Below, one piece after another: positions 22,698 to 34,195 of a stretch of DNA of 64,000 nt. Numbering within the stretch: position 1 is the stretch's first letter; each line of letters begins with the position of its first letter. Source of the stretch: Trachythela sp. YZ-2020 (taxonomy: Eukaryota; Cnidaria; Anthozoa; Malacalcyonacea; Clavulariidae); the NCBI GenBank assembly GCA_016169945.1, contig JADLSH010000388.1, positions 1,770,001 through 1,834,000 on the forward strand, in the 5' to 3' direction. The translations under genes and the position numbers were made by a program. Under the pieces are notes generated by a model. The model was not told the DNA's origin, did no database searches, and was given only the letters and a program-made list of their open reading frames with translations.

Positions 22698-23173
22698 GTC
22701 CCGCATATTTTATCTAACTATACACGAAAATAACGGGACGAGATTGCTTGTAGCAAGGTTCTTTTCTCTGACGCTCCAACTTTTTGCGTACGAGGTTTGA
22801 GCGTAGGAAGCTCCGTAACCCCTCTCCCTCCTCCCCCCTTTACATAACATTGGGGACTGAACCAGTTACTTGTCCGCCACTAGAAATCTAATTTAGACCT
22901 CCATTCACCATAATTATACGGCTTATGAGTTATGGGTTGTAAAAAGGCGTTGTATTGTCATGACAATATTTTGTATATTAAGCGATGCGTCTGTAACGTT
23001 TTACATTAGCATGATGCATCCTAAATTTTTGTGTAACTTTAAAATAAATCTCTCAAATCAACAAATATTTTACCGTCTGACTAGGAAAATCGTGTGAAGA
23101 CAATACCACATATAATCCGTTTTGGGTGATAGGTATTTTAAGGATTTGCATTGTACTTTTTTTTCTTTTTTAG
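22698..23173 (+). other. Conserved 5' flank of protease unit B
   Basis: This stretch is shared with 53297-53777 upstream of unit D, and its last 190 bases also with 37712-37924 of unit C. It starts with a hairpin (GTCCCG...CGGGAC), includes AGGAAGCTCCGTAA, and ends in a long pyrimidine run with acceptor TTTTTTAG. Conservation over 480 bp without an open frame suggests duplicated intron or 5' sequence. No upstream coding exon, TATA box or start could be fixed, so the true 5' end of the gene is unknown. Confidence 0.5.
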
Positions 23174-24503
23174 GTGTTGGAAATCTGAGACTGTTCCTGC
23201 TTTGATGCAACCGAAACCTGAGACTGTTCCTGCTTTGATGCAACCGAAACCTGAGACTGTTCCTGCTTTGATGGCACCGAAACCTGAGACTGTTCCTGCT
23301 TTGATGCAACCGAAACCTGAGACTGTGCCTGCTTTGATACAACCGAAACCTGAGACTGTTCTTGCTTTGATGGAACCGAAACCTGAGACTGTTCCTGCTT
23401 TGATGCAACCGAAACCTGAGACTGTTCCCGCTTTGATGGAACCGAAACCTGAGACTGTTCCCGCTTTGATGGAACCGAAACCTGAGACTGTTCCTGCTTT
23501 GATGGAACCAAAACCTGAGACTGTTCCTGCTTCGATGCAACCGAAACCTGAGACTGTTCCTGCTTCGATGCAACCGCAACCTGAGACTGTTCCTGCTTTG
23601 ATACAACCGAAACCTGAGACTGTTCCTGCTTCGATGCAACCGAAACCTGTGACTGTTCCTGCTTCGATGGAACCGAAACCTGAGACTGTTCCTGCTTCGA
23701 TGGCACCAAAACCTGAGACTGTTCCTGCTTCAATACAACCGAAACCTGAGACTGTTCCCGCTTTGATACAACCGAAACCCAAGACTGTTCCTGCTTTGAT
23801 GGAACCGAAACCTGAGATTGTTCCCGCTTCGACGGAACCGAAATCTGAGACTGTTCCTGCTTTGATACAACCGAAACCTGAGACTGTTCCTGCTTTGATG
23901 GAACCGAAACCTGAGACTGTGCCTGCTTTGATGCAACCAAAACCTGAGATTGTTCCCGCTTCGACGGAACCGAAATCTGAGACTGTTCCTGCTTCGATGG
24001 AACCGAAACCTGAGACTGTTCCTGCTTCGATGCAACCGAAACCTGAGATTGTTCCTGCTTCGATGGAACCGAAATCTGAGACTGTTCCTGCTTCGATGCA
24101 ACCGAAACCTGAGACTGTTCCTGCTTCGATGCAACCGAAACCTGAGACTGTTCCTGCTTTGATGCAACCGAAATCTGAGACTGTTCCTGCTTCGATGCAA
24201 CCGAAACCTGAGACTGTTCCTGCTTCAATACAACCGAAACCTGAGACTGTTCCTGCTTCGATGCGACCGAAACCTGAGACTGTTCCTGCTTTGATGCAAC
24301 CGAAACCTGAGGCTGTTCCTGCTTTGATGCAACCGAAACCTGAGACTGTTCCTGCTTTGATGCAACCAAAACCTGAGACTGTTCCTGCTTTGATGGAACC
24401 GAAATCTGAGACTGTTCCTGCTTTGATGGAACCGAAACCTGAGACTGTTCCTGCTTCGATGCAACCGAAACCTGAGACTGTTCCTGCTTTGACGCAACAG
24501 AAG
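23174..24503 (+). CDS. 11-residue tandem-repeat exon, unit B
   Basis: After the acceptor at 23173 the frame reads CWKSETVPALMQ and then repeats of 33 bp coding PKPETVPA(L/S)(M/I)(Q/E): 40 units in all, with no frame break. Positions 1-8 are nearly fixed; positions 9-11 vary between L/S, M/I/T and Q/E/A/R. Higher-order duplication is visible: a marked pair of units with EIVPASTE then PKSETVPA occurs at about 23812 and again 132 bp later. The exon ends CAACAGAAG|GTGGTC on a codon boundary, matching the phase of the protease exon at 25378; if unspliced, a stop follows four codons later. Pro/Glu/Lys/Thr-rich, low-complexity, probably extended. Open frames in other phases here are side effects of the 33-bp period. 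Confidence 0.75.
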
Positions 24504-25377
24504 GTGGTCATTTAAATCAATTTAATTAATATTTCTTCATCGTTTATTATTGTAGTTCGTACTTAGCATTTATTGTAACAATTTTTTTGGCAGGACTCTG
24601 AATATTGGACACATTTTTATATAGTCCTTGCATTACCATGTGTGTTCCAGGATCCCCAGTAATTTTTCGGCGAGGGAAGGACCCCTCCCGCCAATAATTT
24701 CTGAATGTCTTTGAATGATGGCTGACGAACTGTATAACAAAGCGGCTGAAACAATGATTTTACGAAAGTCTGGAAGTTGACGAAGGGCCTTCGCTCGAAA
24801 CGTCGAAGTTCTTATTGTATTGTTCTGGTAGTTTTACACAACAGTCAACCGTCGTATTTGCTATACTCTACCCACACTGGCACCGCACGTTCGAGATATC
24901 TTCCTTAACCTTTACCATGTACCGAATTTCGTAAAGTTTCTGCTTCAAATAATTTTTTCTTTCTGAAATTTGTCTTACCTTCGTGTGATATTTTTGGTGA
25001 TATATGATTAAGAATTTTCGAACTCTGTTGAATTATCGCTCATAATCAGACATTGTGATTGTGTTTAGATAATGCGAATTTAGCTGCGAGTTTCGTTCTC
25101 ATTCGTCGTTGTTTTCCATGCGTATTCTTTTTATTCGAAAACCATTTCCTGCTATCAAATGTTGCATTCGGATCAACTTTAAATTAAGCAAGCAGTTCAC
25201 TACGAAAATACCACTACAAAAAAACACTCCATAATACTGACTTTATATATCGCTCACACATTTATCTATGGATTCTAATTACATTAATGTATTTTCTATT
25301 TAAAGTATGAATAATGTTTTCCGGCCTGCACGGCGCAATTATAACATTATTATTTTTGTTTTTAGATCAAAAAACAG
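24504..25377 (+). other. Intron between repeat exon and protease exon, unit B
   Basis: It is homologous to 7352-8416 (unit A) and 38037-39241 (unit C). The donor context AAG|GTGGTC is weak, and two in-phase acceptors exist (TTTTTAG at 25365 and ACAG at 25377). It contains the right arm of the foldback element seen complete at 7718-7920. No coding sequence is present. Confidence 0.55.
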
Positions 25378-27113
25378 ATCATTGACGCCAGGTCATTATC
25401 TTTGCGATTCATGTCTGAGAACCCTTGCTGTATTAGAGCTATCCCGTATGAAAATGGCAGTGAAGACACCCAACCCTTAACTATGTGTTTATATGTGGAT
25501 ACTGATGGCAAGGGAATTCCAAATGATGTTGAAGATGCCGCAAAAAAAATGTTCTCAGATTATGAATTTGAGTTTGATGACCTTCAACGACGTCCTCTAA
25601 GTAAGATCGTTACCCGTCTTCCATCGTCTCGAAAGCAGAGAAATGAAGAACTATCAGAATTGTCCAGGACAATCGAGAAAAATCTTCACGTCTTTGAAAA
25701 CCGGTTAAACGTCACAGCAGTTCAGGCTTCGTATAAAGTAGCGGACTCCATTGAGCAAGATATCCCATGTGTAACAGTGTTTGTGTTGGGAAAGAGAAGA
25801 GTTCCAGCGGGAGAAACCGACATTAAGGAGATAAAAGAACTGAATGGTTGTCCATTTGACGTTGCCGAGGGGTATTATCAACCGGCATATGGGCCTTCCC
25901 TCGGGTCTTATGCCTTTCCTTTGCGTGGTGGCGTTGGAATAGGTGTGCAAGGGGGACACGGTGCTGGCACTTTGGGAGGATTTTTAGAAGACGAAGAAGG
26001 GAAGTGTTATATTCTTTCAAATTATCACGTGCTTCATCCCTCTAAAGTAGGGAGTAACACGAACGATGACGAAATGGATAATAGCACTATCGTTCAGCCT
26101 GCCGAATTAGATTATGACGCCATGCTTAATGATGCCCAAATGAAGTTGGATGAGTCCGAAAAATTAACGATGCCTGGAGTAAAAAATGGGCCCGCGTTAA
26201 CACAAAAAGATATGGACGATCTAAAGAATGATGAATATTTCGGACCCATCATGGAGAACATGGAGAAAGAACTAACGAAAGCGCAAAACAATTTCAATGA
26301 AATCGAAGGCAAGAAACCAAGACTAATTGGAAAGTACGCCTGTGGTTGCCAAGATAACGTAGAGGTACGTTTGGAAAACGGGATTTTTAAATTTTACGTC
26401 GACGCAGCCATTGCTGAACTGGACAAGCGCCAATTACATTACATGAAGAGTTATAGACGCACAAAAAAAGAAACAAATCTTTGTCCTCTATTTGGCTTTC
26501 AAAAGAACAAAGATCCGAACTGGGACGATGATATTTGGGACAGATATCGCCCTAATGGCGAAATTGCTGATCTGGAAAACGTCGTTAAGGAACTTCGTAA
26601 CCAAGACTTAAAACTGAAGTTTATGAAGATTGGTCGAACAACAGGCCTTACCGACGAGGGTGAAATTGATACCGAAGGAATGTTTGTAAACCGCATTGAT
26701 GCTCCCAGGGATGGTACATGCGCTTCTGTGTTTTCTCATGTCGAGTATCTATTCTGTGACGGTTGTATGCATTCAGATAGCAGTGAAAGAGAAATACTCC
26801 AAAAAGACAAAATGAGATGGTGTGCTAAATGCGGAAAGAAATTGAACGAATCGACCTTAGGTAGTGAGGTTAAGTCGTTTTGGCTGCATAATTGCTTTGT
26901 TATTCGAAGGAGTGAAAGGCCATTTAGTGAAAGCGGCGATTCGGGCTCCTTAATATTTGGCAACGATGGTCGAGCTTGGGGCTTAGTACATGGTGTTTTT
27001 AAGTCTTCAGACGTTATTTTTTGCTTAGCTTCGCCCTTCAGTGTGACTTTGAAAGTTCTGGAAGAGGTTAAAGCTCAGAAAGAGGTTTCTAAAAAAAAGG
27101 AGCTTAATCTTTG
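25378..27113 (+). CDS. Trypsin-like serine protease exon, unit B
   Basis: The exon is open from the acceptor to the donor 27113|GTAAGT and is the best preserved of the four. Residues are numbered from the Leu codon at 25402. The family-specific N-terminal region runs to about 170, then GVGIGVQGGHGAGTLGGF, His209 (SNYHVLHP), Asp334 (YVDAAIAEL) and Ser514 (SGDSGSLIF). Cys pairs (CDGC, CAKC) lie between Asp and Ser. The His-Asp interval of 125 residues is far longer than in classical trypsins and differs between units. Upstream it joins the repeat exon in phase; downstream two leftover bases TG plus G of the exon at 27676 form Trp, in phase. A soluble protease of unknown substrate is likely; no transmembrane segment is seen. 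Confidence 0.85.
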
Positions 27114-27675
27114 GTAAGTAATCTTAACATTACCTACACTCGCTTTAAAACTGTGGCAAAAGATTTCGTACAGGCCATTTTTCATGGCGATAAAACTGTA
27201 GAATGCTTTATATAGATTGATTCGTCTTGTGATTTGTCTTGATGAAAACTTTCGAATTTTCAATAATCTTAAAGACATGAATGATATTTAGTGAGAAAAT
27301 ATACACGATTTTTATGCTCATCAGCGGGATTTTGTATTAGACGTACAAGCTCCGTCACTGTCATGATTTCCTTTGTATTTTCTAATTCTTAATGAAATAT
27401 AAACTATAGAAAATATACCGTATCTTATTACCATTTTTAGGCCAAGTGCCTCTCAAAATTTTGGGCGTCTTGCTCGATAGATTGACTAAATGTTGAAGGT
27501 TTTTGTAGATGAAAATTTCGAGCGAAAATTGCCGGAAGTTCAATTTTTGCCAGAGGACCTATATTTGCATTTTTCGCAACTGCTCCTTGTTAGGTCGAAA
27601 AATATTAAATATGAATATATTTTCAGTCGAAATTTTTGTCCAACAGAAACCCTTAACCATTCATGGTTTTTATAG

Positions 27676-28261
27676 GACCGTCATGAATACCAGTGAGACA
27701 TCTACAAGCAACATACAGAATTATATTCAAGATTATAAGAAAGATTCAGGCGTTACTTTGGACGATGAGTACCCAAATATGAATACTGGAGATCAAAGTC
27801 CCGGAGAGAAAATCAAAGTCTATTTGGTCGAAATAGAAAATGATGATGCCTTGCCAAGTGTCATTCCTCCTAGTGCTGAGACCTTTGTTAAATATGAAAA
27901 TGAGGATGAAAAGCTTGATCTTATTGTAGAAACCCTTAATGAAAAATGTAAAAATGAGGATGAAAAACTTGATCTTTGTGCGGACATCGTAAAAAAGGAA
28001 ATTAATGATGACTATAATTCACGTGCTGTTCTTCTTAAACGTGATAGACGGAATGAGGTATTCAATGCAATGAAGAGCAAAGGTGTCCCTGTTTGTTATA
28101 TTGGTCAAGGTCGTTCAAATGCAGTTGTTGTTGACACGCCTCTTAGAGCTCTTTCTCGCCAGTGGAAAACGGTATTTGTTATTGGTAAACCTGGAGAGTT
28201 TCTCGACAACTATCGTGCAATGACCAGAGCTACTTCGAAATTAGTTGTCATATTTATTTAA
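27676..28261 (+). CDS. Last exon of unit B: acidic linker and SF1-helicase-like tail
   Basis: Acceptor TTTTTATAG at 27675; the first base completes a Trp codon with the protease exon, then TVMNTSETSTSN begins. The first 110 residues are acidic, with two tandem copies of KxEDEKLDL-type sequence. The end reads FNAMKSKGVPVC, QWKTVFVIGKPGEFLDNYRAMTRATSKLVVIFI-like text, stop at 28259-28261. The TRATxKLVV block resembles the last conserved motif of UvrD-like superfamily 1 helicases, but no ATP-binding motifs accompany it, so it is a tail fragment or co-opted module. A partial second copy lies at 29213-29419. Reading as a separate short gene cannot be excluded. Confidence 0.6.
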
Positions 28262-29212
28262 GATTGAATAGACTCTATGAACAAACATTTTAAACTAACC
28301 AACCAGAGTACATTTAAGAAGCACTTTAATGACTGGTTTAAGTAACTAAAAGTGACCTCATTAATAGTGAGCTTATTTACCTGGGTCGTTCTAAGACTGT
28401 GAGAACAGACTGTGAGGCAGACAGTGCCAAGGCAGAGGCCAATGGACCTTTCACATAATGCTGTTTCCTTCTGGTTTGTAACTACTATACCAGCAGAATG
28501 TTTGCGAGTATTTGCTATCCTTTTCTATTAAGATCCTTGCAAATCATTCTTATGGTTGGAGTCACACATTGCAAAGAAACATAAAACAAAAGATCTATTG
28601 TTTAGTCATGCTATTGACTATTGAATACTTGAACAGTTAGGGGATAAATCTCTGTATGAATGCTTTACAACTATATATAATATTATGCTTTATAACTATG
28701 TAATATTTAAAGTAACTTGAATATGTTATTAAATATATACTACTTAGACACGTCTCGGGTTCAAAAATTTTCCCAAAAGCTCCAAAATTGAAACTGCCCA
28801 TTTATATTTTAGCCATTTCGGAAAATGGAAGACCTTAGGATGGCCCCTGCCTATTTATGCAACACTTACTAAGTCTGGGATTATAAGAACTTGTCAAATA
28901 TCCTGGCATATACAAGTAATTCCAAGCAATTTATTTCAAGGTAAATTTTAACTTGGGGCCCAGGGATTTTGATCATCAAACATTTTTGGGGTCATATGCC
29001 CCTTAGAAAACTTACATTTATTTCCATATTTTAGGATAATCAGTTGGATTACATCCTGCGATAAACATTCTCGATTGCATTCAGTACTTAAAAATACCTT
29101 AGGAGGGTCCGGGGGGGCAACATTTAAGTGCAATTTTCTAGTATTGTACCGTTTGAAGATGCGTGAAATGAAAACTGCGCGAAAATATGGTATTTAGGAT
29201 GAAAGTGATAGG

Positions 29213-29419
29213 ATGGATAATGTAATGCTTGCAATTTACGAGAAAGGTGTGCCTGTTGCCCTAAATAGATACCATCGTGGAGTTCTTGTTATTACACCTA
29301 TTAATGCTCTTTCTTTCCAGTGGAAAACGGTATTTGTTATTGGTAAACCTGAAGAATTTCTCGAAAACTATTTTGCAATAACCAGAGCTACTGTAAAATT
29401 AGTTGTCATATTTATCTAA
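29213..29419 (+). pseudogene. Duplicated helicase-like tail fragment
   Basis: It encodes 68 residues ending QWKTVFVIGKPEEFLENY and ITRATVKLVVIFI, closely matching the last 70 residues of the exon at 27676-28261. The acidic linker and splice acceptor of the original are missing, so it is most likely a non-functional product of the tandem duplication. The protein-level match is kept better than the flanking DNA, which leaves open a period of selection. Confidence 0.6.
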
Positions 29420-29810
29420 CAGTGAACAGGCTCTATCAAGAAGCGTTACAAACTAACCAACCAGAGTACTTTTAAGAAGCATTTTAATGACGTACTGGTT
29501 TATATAGAGTCACATCTGAGGCAGTAGCAAGGCAGAGGCCAATCAGCCAATGGTGCTTTGCGAGTATTTGCTATCCTTTTTTATATTAAGATCCTCGCAA
29601 AGCATTCTTGTAGTTGGAGTCACACATTGCAAAGAAACATCATAAAACAAAGGATCTATTATTGAGTCATACTATTGACTATTGAGTACTTGAACAGTTA
29701 TGGGTTAAATCTCTGTATGAATACTTTACAACTATATAATATTATGCTTTATAACTATATATATAACATTTTAAGTAACTTGAATATGTTATTAAATATA
29801 GACTACTTAG

Positions 29811-29948
29811 CAGGGGCCGCGGAACCGGAGGGGGCACTGTTTAGATTAGGTAAAAGAGTTGCCTCGGAAATGACGCTAGGTTTGCTTCTGATAAGTGCCT
29901 CTTTTTAGGCGGTGCCCCCCTACTTTTGAGATGCTTCCGCGGCCTATT
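29811..29948. mobile_element. Small hAT-like MITE with 8-bp TSD
   Basis: Ends CAGGGGCCGCGGAA and TTCCGCGGCCTATT are near-mirror images. The flanks are CTACTTAG (29803-29810) and CTACTTGG (29949-29956), an 8-bp duplication with one change. The parallel copy of the surrounding duplication (about 28737-28750) lacks the insert and reads directly across the site, confirming insertion after duplication. Confidence 0.75.
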
Positions 29949-30299
29949 CTACTTGGACATGTCCCGGGTTTAACATTTTTCCCAAAAGCTCCAAAATTCA
30001 AACTGCCCATTTATCTTCAAGCTATTTTGGAAAATGGAAGACCTTAGGATTACCAATGATAATTATAAGAACTTATCAAATTCCTGGCATATTCAAGTAA
30101 TCTCAAGCAATTTATTTCAAGGTAAATTTTAACTTTGGGCCCAGTGATTTTGATCGTCAAACATTTTTGGGGTCATATGCTCCTTTAGAAAACTGATTTC
30201 CATATTTTAGGACAATCAGCTGGATTACGTTCTGTGGTAAACATTCTCGATTGAATTCAGTACTTAAATTGTATTTAGGGTGCGCGAAATCATGAGGAC

Positions 30300-30998
30300 C
30301 CGCACGATGTGTGAAAAAATTAAGGCAAAAGGTGTTCGTTTCCAAGGCATCCGAAAGGCAGGCGTTTGAGGGTTGAAATGTATTAATTGAATTTACTCAC
30401 TTCATGACCAGATGCAGATGTAATTTAATCAAAGAGTCTGCGCTTGGTTTAAATATTGATAACTCATGTAATAGTTTATTAATAGTAAATAGCGTTCCAT
30501 TTGTCAACGCCATCATTTAAGATTTAGCATGCATGGTAGAGTACGCGCCAAATTTAATACTGCAGCCGCGAAGTATATTTTCGATCAGCCGATGCAGTTG
30601 GCGAATAGCAATGGCTATAGTATATATTTCGTCATTTCGATCACTTCCTTTGTAATATTCTTGTTCTGGCGTTCAGTCAAGGAGTAGAAATAAAGCCGAG
30701 CGGATGGAATACAGCACGTAGCAGACGGTGAATAGCATGGTCAACCAGATCTCTGGAACAATACAATAAGATAAGTATGGCGACAGTACAGTGATCAAGA
30801 TTCAGAGAAGCATATCCGACATAAAATCGCGCAAATGCGCACCAGCATCTCATGCAATGAAACGATATCTGGAAACATATACTCAATCAGAACCAATTAT
30901 ATTTAGTAAGATTATTTAGCATCCCGCGCCACAACGTTCAGCTCCATGTTGTCGCCATATAAATTCGCGCGTACCGCAACAACATAACAATGTTGTTG
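30300..30998. other. Gene-free interval
   Basis: No exon, RNA or clear repeat could be supported here except a short CGCGAAA-type fragment at the left edge (30280-30310). Short open frames on the - strand lack family features and splice context. Confidence 0.4.
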
Positions 30999-31800
30999 TA
31001 ATGTTAGTGAGAATTCTTTTAGTGGATTCTCTTGTGCCAGAAAGATGAAGTCATCTTTTGCTGTCAGATTAAGAAGATGTAGTCATCTTTGCTTAATCAG
31101 TTGAATCTAGAAGGCCAATCATAATTATTGCACAGCAACTTAAATCTCAATGCGCAGTGATATATATCTTGAAATATTAAGTTATTTGTAAATTTATATT
31201 AAATATATGCGGCCTTTCATGTATAAAAGAGTCAGCATTAAATAACGGCGTACCCACATATAAATGCTGTATGTAATTTTAGTGAGAATTCTTTTGGTGG
31301 ATGCTCTTGTGCCAGAAAGATGAAGTCATCTTTTGCTATCAGATTAAGAAGATGTAGTCATCTTTGCTTAATCAGTTGAATCTAGAAGGCCAATCATAAT
31401 TATTGCACAGCAACTTAAATCTCAATGCGCAATGATATATAACTTGAAATATTAAGTTATTTGGAAATTTATATTATATATGCGGCCTTTGTATAAAAGA
31501 GTCAGCATGAAATAACGCGCGTACCCACATCATGTAAATGCTGTATGTAATTTTAGTGAGAATTATCAGTGGATTCTCTTGTGCCAGAAAGATGAAGTCA
31601 TCGTTTGCTGGAAGATTAAGAAGATGTAGTCATCTTTGCTTAATCAGTTGAAGCTAGAATGCCAATCGTAATTATTGCACAGCAACTTGAATCTCAATGC
31701 GCAATGATATAACTCTTGAAACGCTAAGTTATTCGTAAATTTATATCCAAGTAAATAACGCGCACATTGTAGTACAGTTGGTAATGCAGAGAAGATGTCT
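30999..31800. repeat. Three tandem copies of about 275-bp unit
   Basis: Units start near 30999, 31271 and 31548. Each contains GTGAGAATT, TCTTGTGCCAGAAAGATGAA, TTAAGAAGATGTAGTCATC and CAATGCGCA(G/A)TGATAT in the same order. Within each unit the words AGATGAAGTCATC and GATGTAGTCATC can pair in inverted fashion. The copies differ by scattered substitutions. No coding potential is seen. Confidence 0.75.
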
Positions 31801-31934
31801 ACAATAATGTCAATGAGTAATGAAAACGAGCACTACATGGTTCTAGCGCTGCCGAAATTCCAGGTGCGTGAACCAAAAAATGGTGTTGACGGAGGAAAAC
31901 ATTTGATGCCCCGTCTTATGTAAAATAAAGATCA

Positions 31935-32440
31935 TTAACACCTTCATTCCGACCATACTTACCCGTTTGGATGGTGAGGTGTTAGCCCTGATGACCGAGG
32001 GGTGGCCTGGGGCGACTACTGTTACTTGGACTCAGGTTAAGATCCATGCAAGTGGTATCTTGAGCTGACCACCCCTTCAAGAGCTAACACCTTCATACCA
32101 ATTAAGAAATTGGTGGAAATTTAACACGAATCATGAACACCGACAATGTTTGCTTAGCACACAACGGTAACTGATGCTAAACGTCGACCGCTCTCTTGTT
32201 ACATACCCCCCTCGGTCACGTGACGTGCTGACGTATCGAGGTATGGTTACCTAGCTGTTAACCTTGGTTATTGCATAACCTCATTTAACACCTTCATTCA
32301 CCATACTTACCCGTTTGGATGGTGAGGTGTTAGCCCTGATGACCGAGGGGTGGCCTGGGACGACTACTGTTACTTGGACTCAGGTTAAGATCCATGCAAG
32401 TGGTATCTTGAGATGACCACCCAGGGGTGATGACCAACAT
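31935..32440. repeat. Direct repeat of about 150 bp
   Basis: The block AACACCTTCATTC..ACCATACTTACCCGT through GATCCATGCAAGTGG is present at about 31938-32085 and again at about 32287-32420, nearly identical. A short inverted version of its start (GTGTTAGCCCTGATG / GAGCTAACACCTTC) also occurs. The second copy abuts the left 142-bp repeat that encloses the 47-bp satellite. Confidence 0.7.
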
Positions 32441-33462
32441 CACACATCCAAGAAACAGTCCGAACAAACCAATAACATATTAAACCCATCCATAAGACTT
32501 TGACGACATATTTACATACAAAGCACGAGTGATCTACTCAAGTTAGCACGCATTACCAGACCATGTGGTAAAATATCATAACATACTTCAGATTGCGGTC
32601 CACAAGCATTCCCAGACTGTATGGGAAAGTTATTATAAACATTTAGAATTGTGGGCCACAAGCGTTACCAGACTGTGTACGTGGGAAAATATCATAACAC
32701 ATTGCGATTGCGACCTAATCGTTCCCAGACTGTATGGGAAAATATCATAACACATTGCGACCTAATCGTTCCCAGACTGTATGGGAAAATATCATAACAC
32801 ATTGCGACCTAATCGTTCCCAGACTGTATGGGAAAATATCATAACACATTGCGACCTAATCGTTCCCAGACTGTATGGGAAAATATCATAACACATTGCG
32901 ACCTAATCGTTCCCAGACTGTATGGGAAAATATCATAACACATTGCGACCTAATCGTTCCCAGACTGTATGGGAAAATATCATAACACATTGCGACCTAA
33001 TCGTTCCCAGACTGTATGGGAAAATATCATAACACATTACGACCTAATCGTTCCCAGACTGTATGGGAAAATATCATAACACATTGCGACCTAATCGTTC
33101 CCAGACTGTATGGGAAAATATCATAAAACATTGTGAATTGCGACGAAATCGTTCCCAGACTGTATGGGAAAATATCATAAACCACTGCGAATCGCGACCT
33201 AATCGTTCCCAGACTATGGGAAAATATCATAACACATTGCGACCTAATCGTTCCCAGACTGTATGGGAAAATATCATAACACATTGCGACCTAATCGTTC
33301 CCAGACTGTATGGGAAAATATGTTTGCTTAGCACACAACGGTAACTGATGCCAAACGTCGACCGCTCTCTTGTTACATACCCCCCTCGGTCACGTGACGT
33401 GCTGACGTATCGAGGTATGGTTACCTAGCTGTTAACCTTGGTTATTGCATAACCTCATTTAA
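32147..33462. repeat. 142-bp direct repeats enclosing a satellite
   Basis: The 142-bp sequence beginning TGTTTGCTTAGCACACAACG is present at 32147-32288 and at 33321-33462 in the same orientation with almost no change. Between them lie the second 150-bp direct repeat and the 47-bp satellite. Direct terminal repeats around a non-coding tandem array look like a small LTR-type or other non-autonomous unit, but no primer-binding site or polypurine tract was identified. Confidence 0.65.
32575..33320. repeat. 47-bp satellite array
   Basis: From 32720 the unit CGTTCCCAGACTGTATGGGA plus AAATATCATAACACATTGCG plus ACCTAAT (47 bp) repeats about 13 times with very few changes; two or three diverged units precede it from about 32575. 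Two units near 33125-33185 are 4-5 bp longer, and one at about 33210 lacks three bases. Each unit holds a TCCCA...TGGGA inverted pair, so the array could form regular hairpins. Confidence 0.9.
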
Positions 33463-33872
33463 TAGTCTTTAATAACCATATCAAATTGCTTTTCCCTGTA
33501 TGCATTTTTAATCAATAACCTGTTAATAACTGACCAGGACCGGGGTACCTACTGCGAACTAGTGAGAATAATTACCGATTGATGACAGTTTTTCGCATCA
33601 TATTTAATGAGATAATGTACTCCCATTTCCGGACTTTTGCGCCTTGAAGGCGCAAAAGTTGCATATTTTTGGCCGTGCGGATCCTCATGAAATCGCACGA
33701 ATTTTAATACGACTGGGCGAAAATCATTGTACCGCGCGAATTTAACTACAAATAAGGTATTTATATATTTGGGGGCTTCTTCATGCTAGCCGCGAAGTAG
33801 CCTGCGAAGCAGTCGCTTTATTTTTGAGTGGTTATGAAATAAATAGGCGATAAAAATAATGTGGATGATTGA

Positions 33873-34195
33873 TTAGCGACAAAATTCGCCGCCAATAATA
33901 GTTGATTTCCCAGTGAATTCTGTGGCTGTCCGCGCAAAAGATTTCGCTTTGCGGAAAACGGGCTTTACTCCAGTTGACCAGTTGTATTTGAAGTATATGC
34001 AGAACGGTAGATCAGAAATGGGAAATGGGCAGAGACCATAGTTAATGGAATCACATTTGCCATTAACTATGGTCTGAATCGGTGAACTATAATAAGTCGT
34101 TTTAGAGTTCACTGGACACTGGTCTGAACGTATCGCAGGCTCGGGGAACGAGATTGGGCCATTGAACTATAAGTAAACTTAGAGTTCACTGGATT
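33873..34195. repeat. Duplicated segment and hairpins
   Basis: 33890-34030 is similar to 61855-62045: both contain GAATTCTGTGGCTGT, GCGGAAAACGGGCTTTACTC and AGATCAGAAATGGGAAATG-like blocks in order. A hairpin of ACCATAGTTAATGG arms lies at 34035-34077, and TTAGAGTTCACTGG occurs at 34105 and 34175, related to the TIR of the hAT-like element at 15423. Confidence 0.55.

Larger units (their letters stand above)
28040..30290 (+). repeat. Tandem duplication of the tail exon and 3' region
   Basis: The segment from about 28040 to 29130 is repeated from about 29213 to 30265. Shared landmarks include CCAACCAGAGTAC (28296 and 29458), GTACTTGAACAGTTA-type sequence (about 28625 and 29685) and TTTTAGGATAATCAG-type sequence (29031 and 30207). 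The copies have diverged by many substitutions and small indels. A third, partial copy of the 3' region lies at 61420-61650, downstream of unit D. Confidence 0.75.

Noticed and set aside
23070..24511. Long open frames on the - strand and in other + frames over the repeat exon of unit B (also 53743-54893 in unit D)
   Set aside because: A 33-bp unit without stops in several phases keeps all those frames open. Only the + frame reading PKPETVPA has splice-compatible ends and is shared with the paralogs.
27509..27675. Upstream extension of the tail-exon frame from 27509
   Set aside because: The extension lies before the acceptor TTTTTATAG, has low-complexity composition, and is not shared with the duplicate copy; the exon is taken to start at 27676.
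32575..33320. CRISPR-like regular array
   Set aside because: The 47-bp units are contiguous copies with no unique spacers, in a eukaryotic context with no cas genes. It is a satellite.
33027..33344. Open frames with repeated SQTVWE-like or SLGTIRS-like units
   Set aside because: They derive from the 47-bp satellite; 47 is not a multiple of three, so the frame changes from unit to unit and cannot encode a regular repeat protein.
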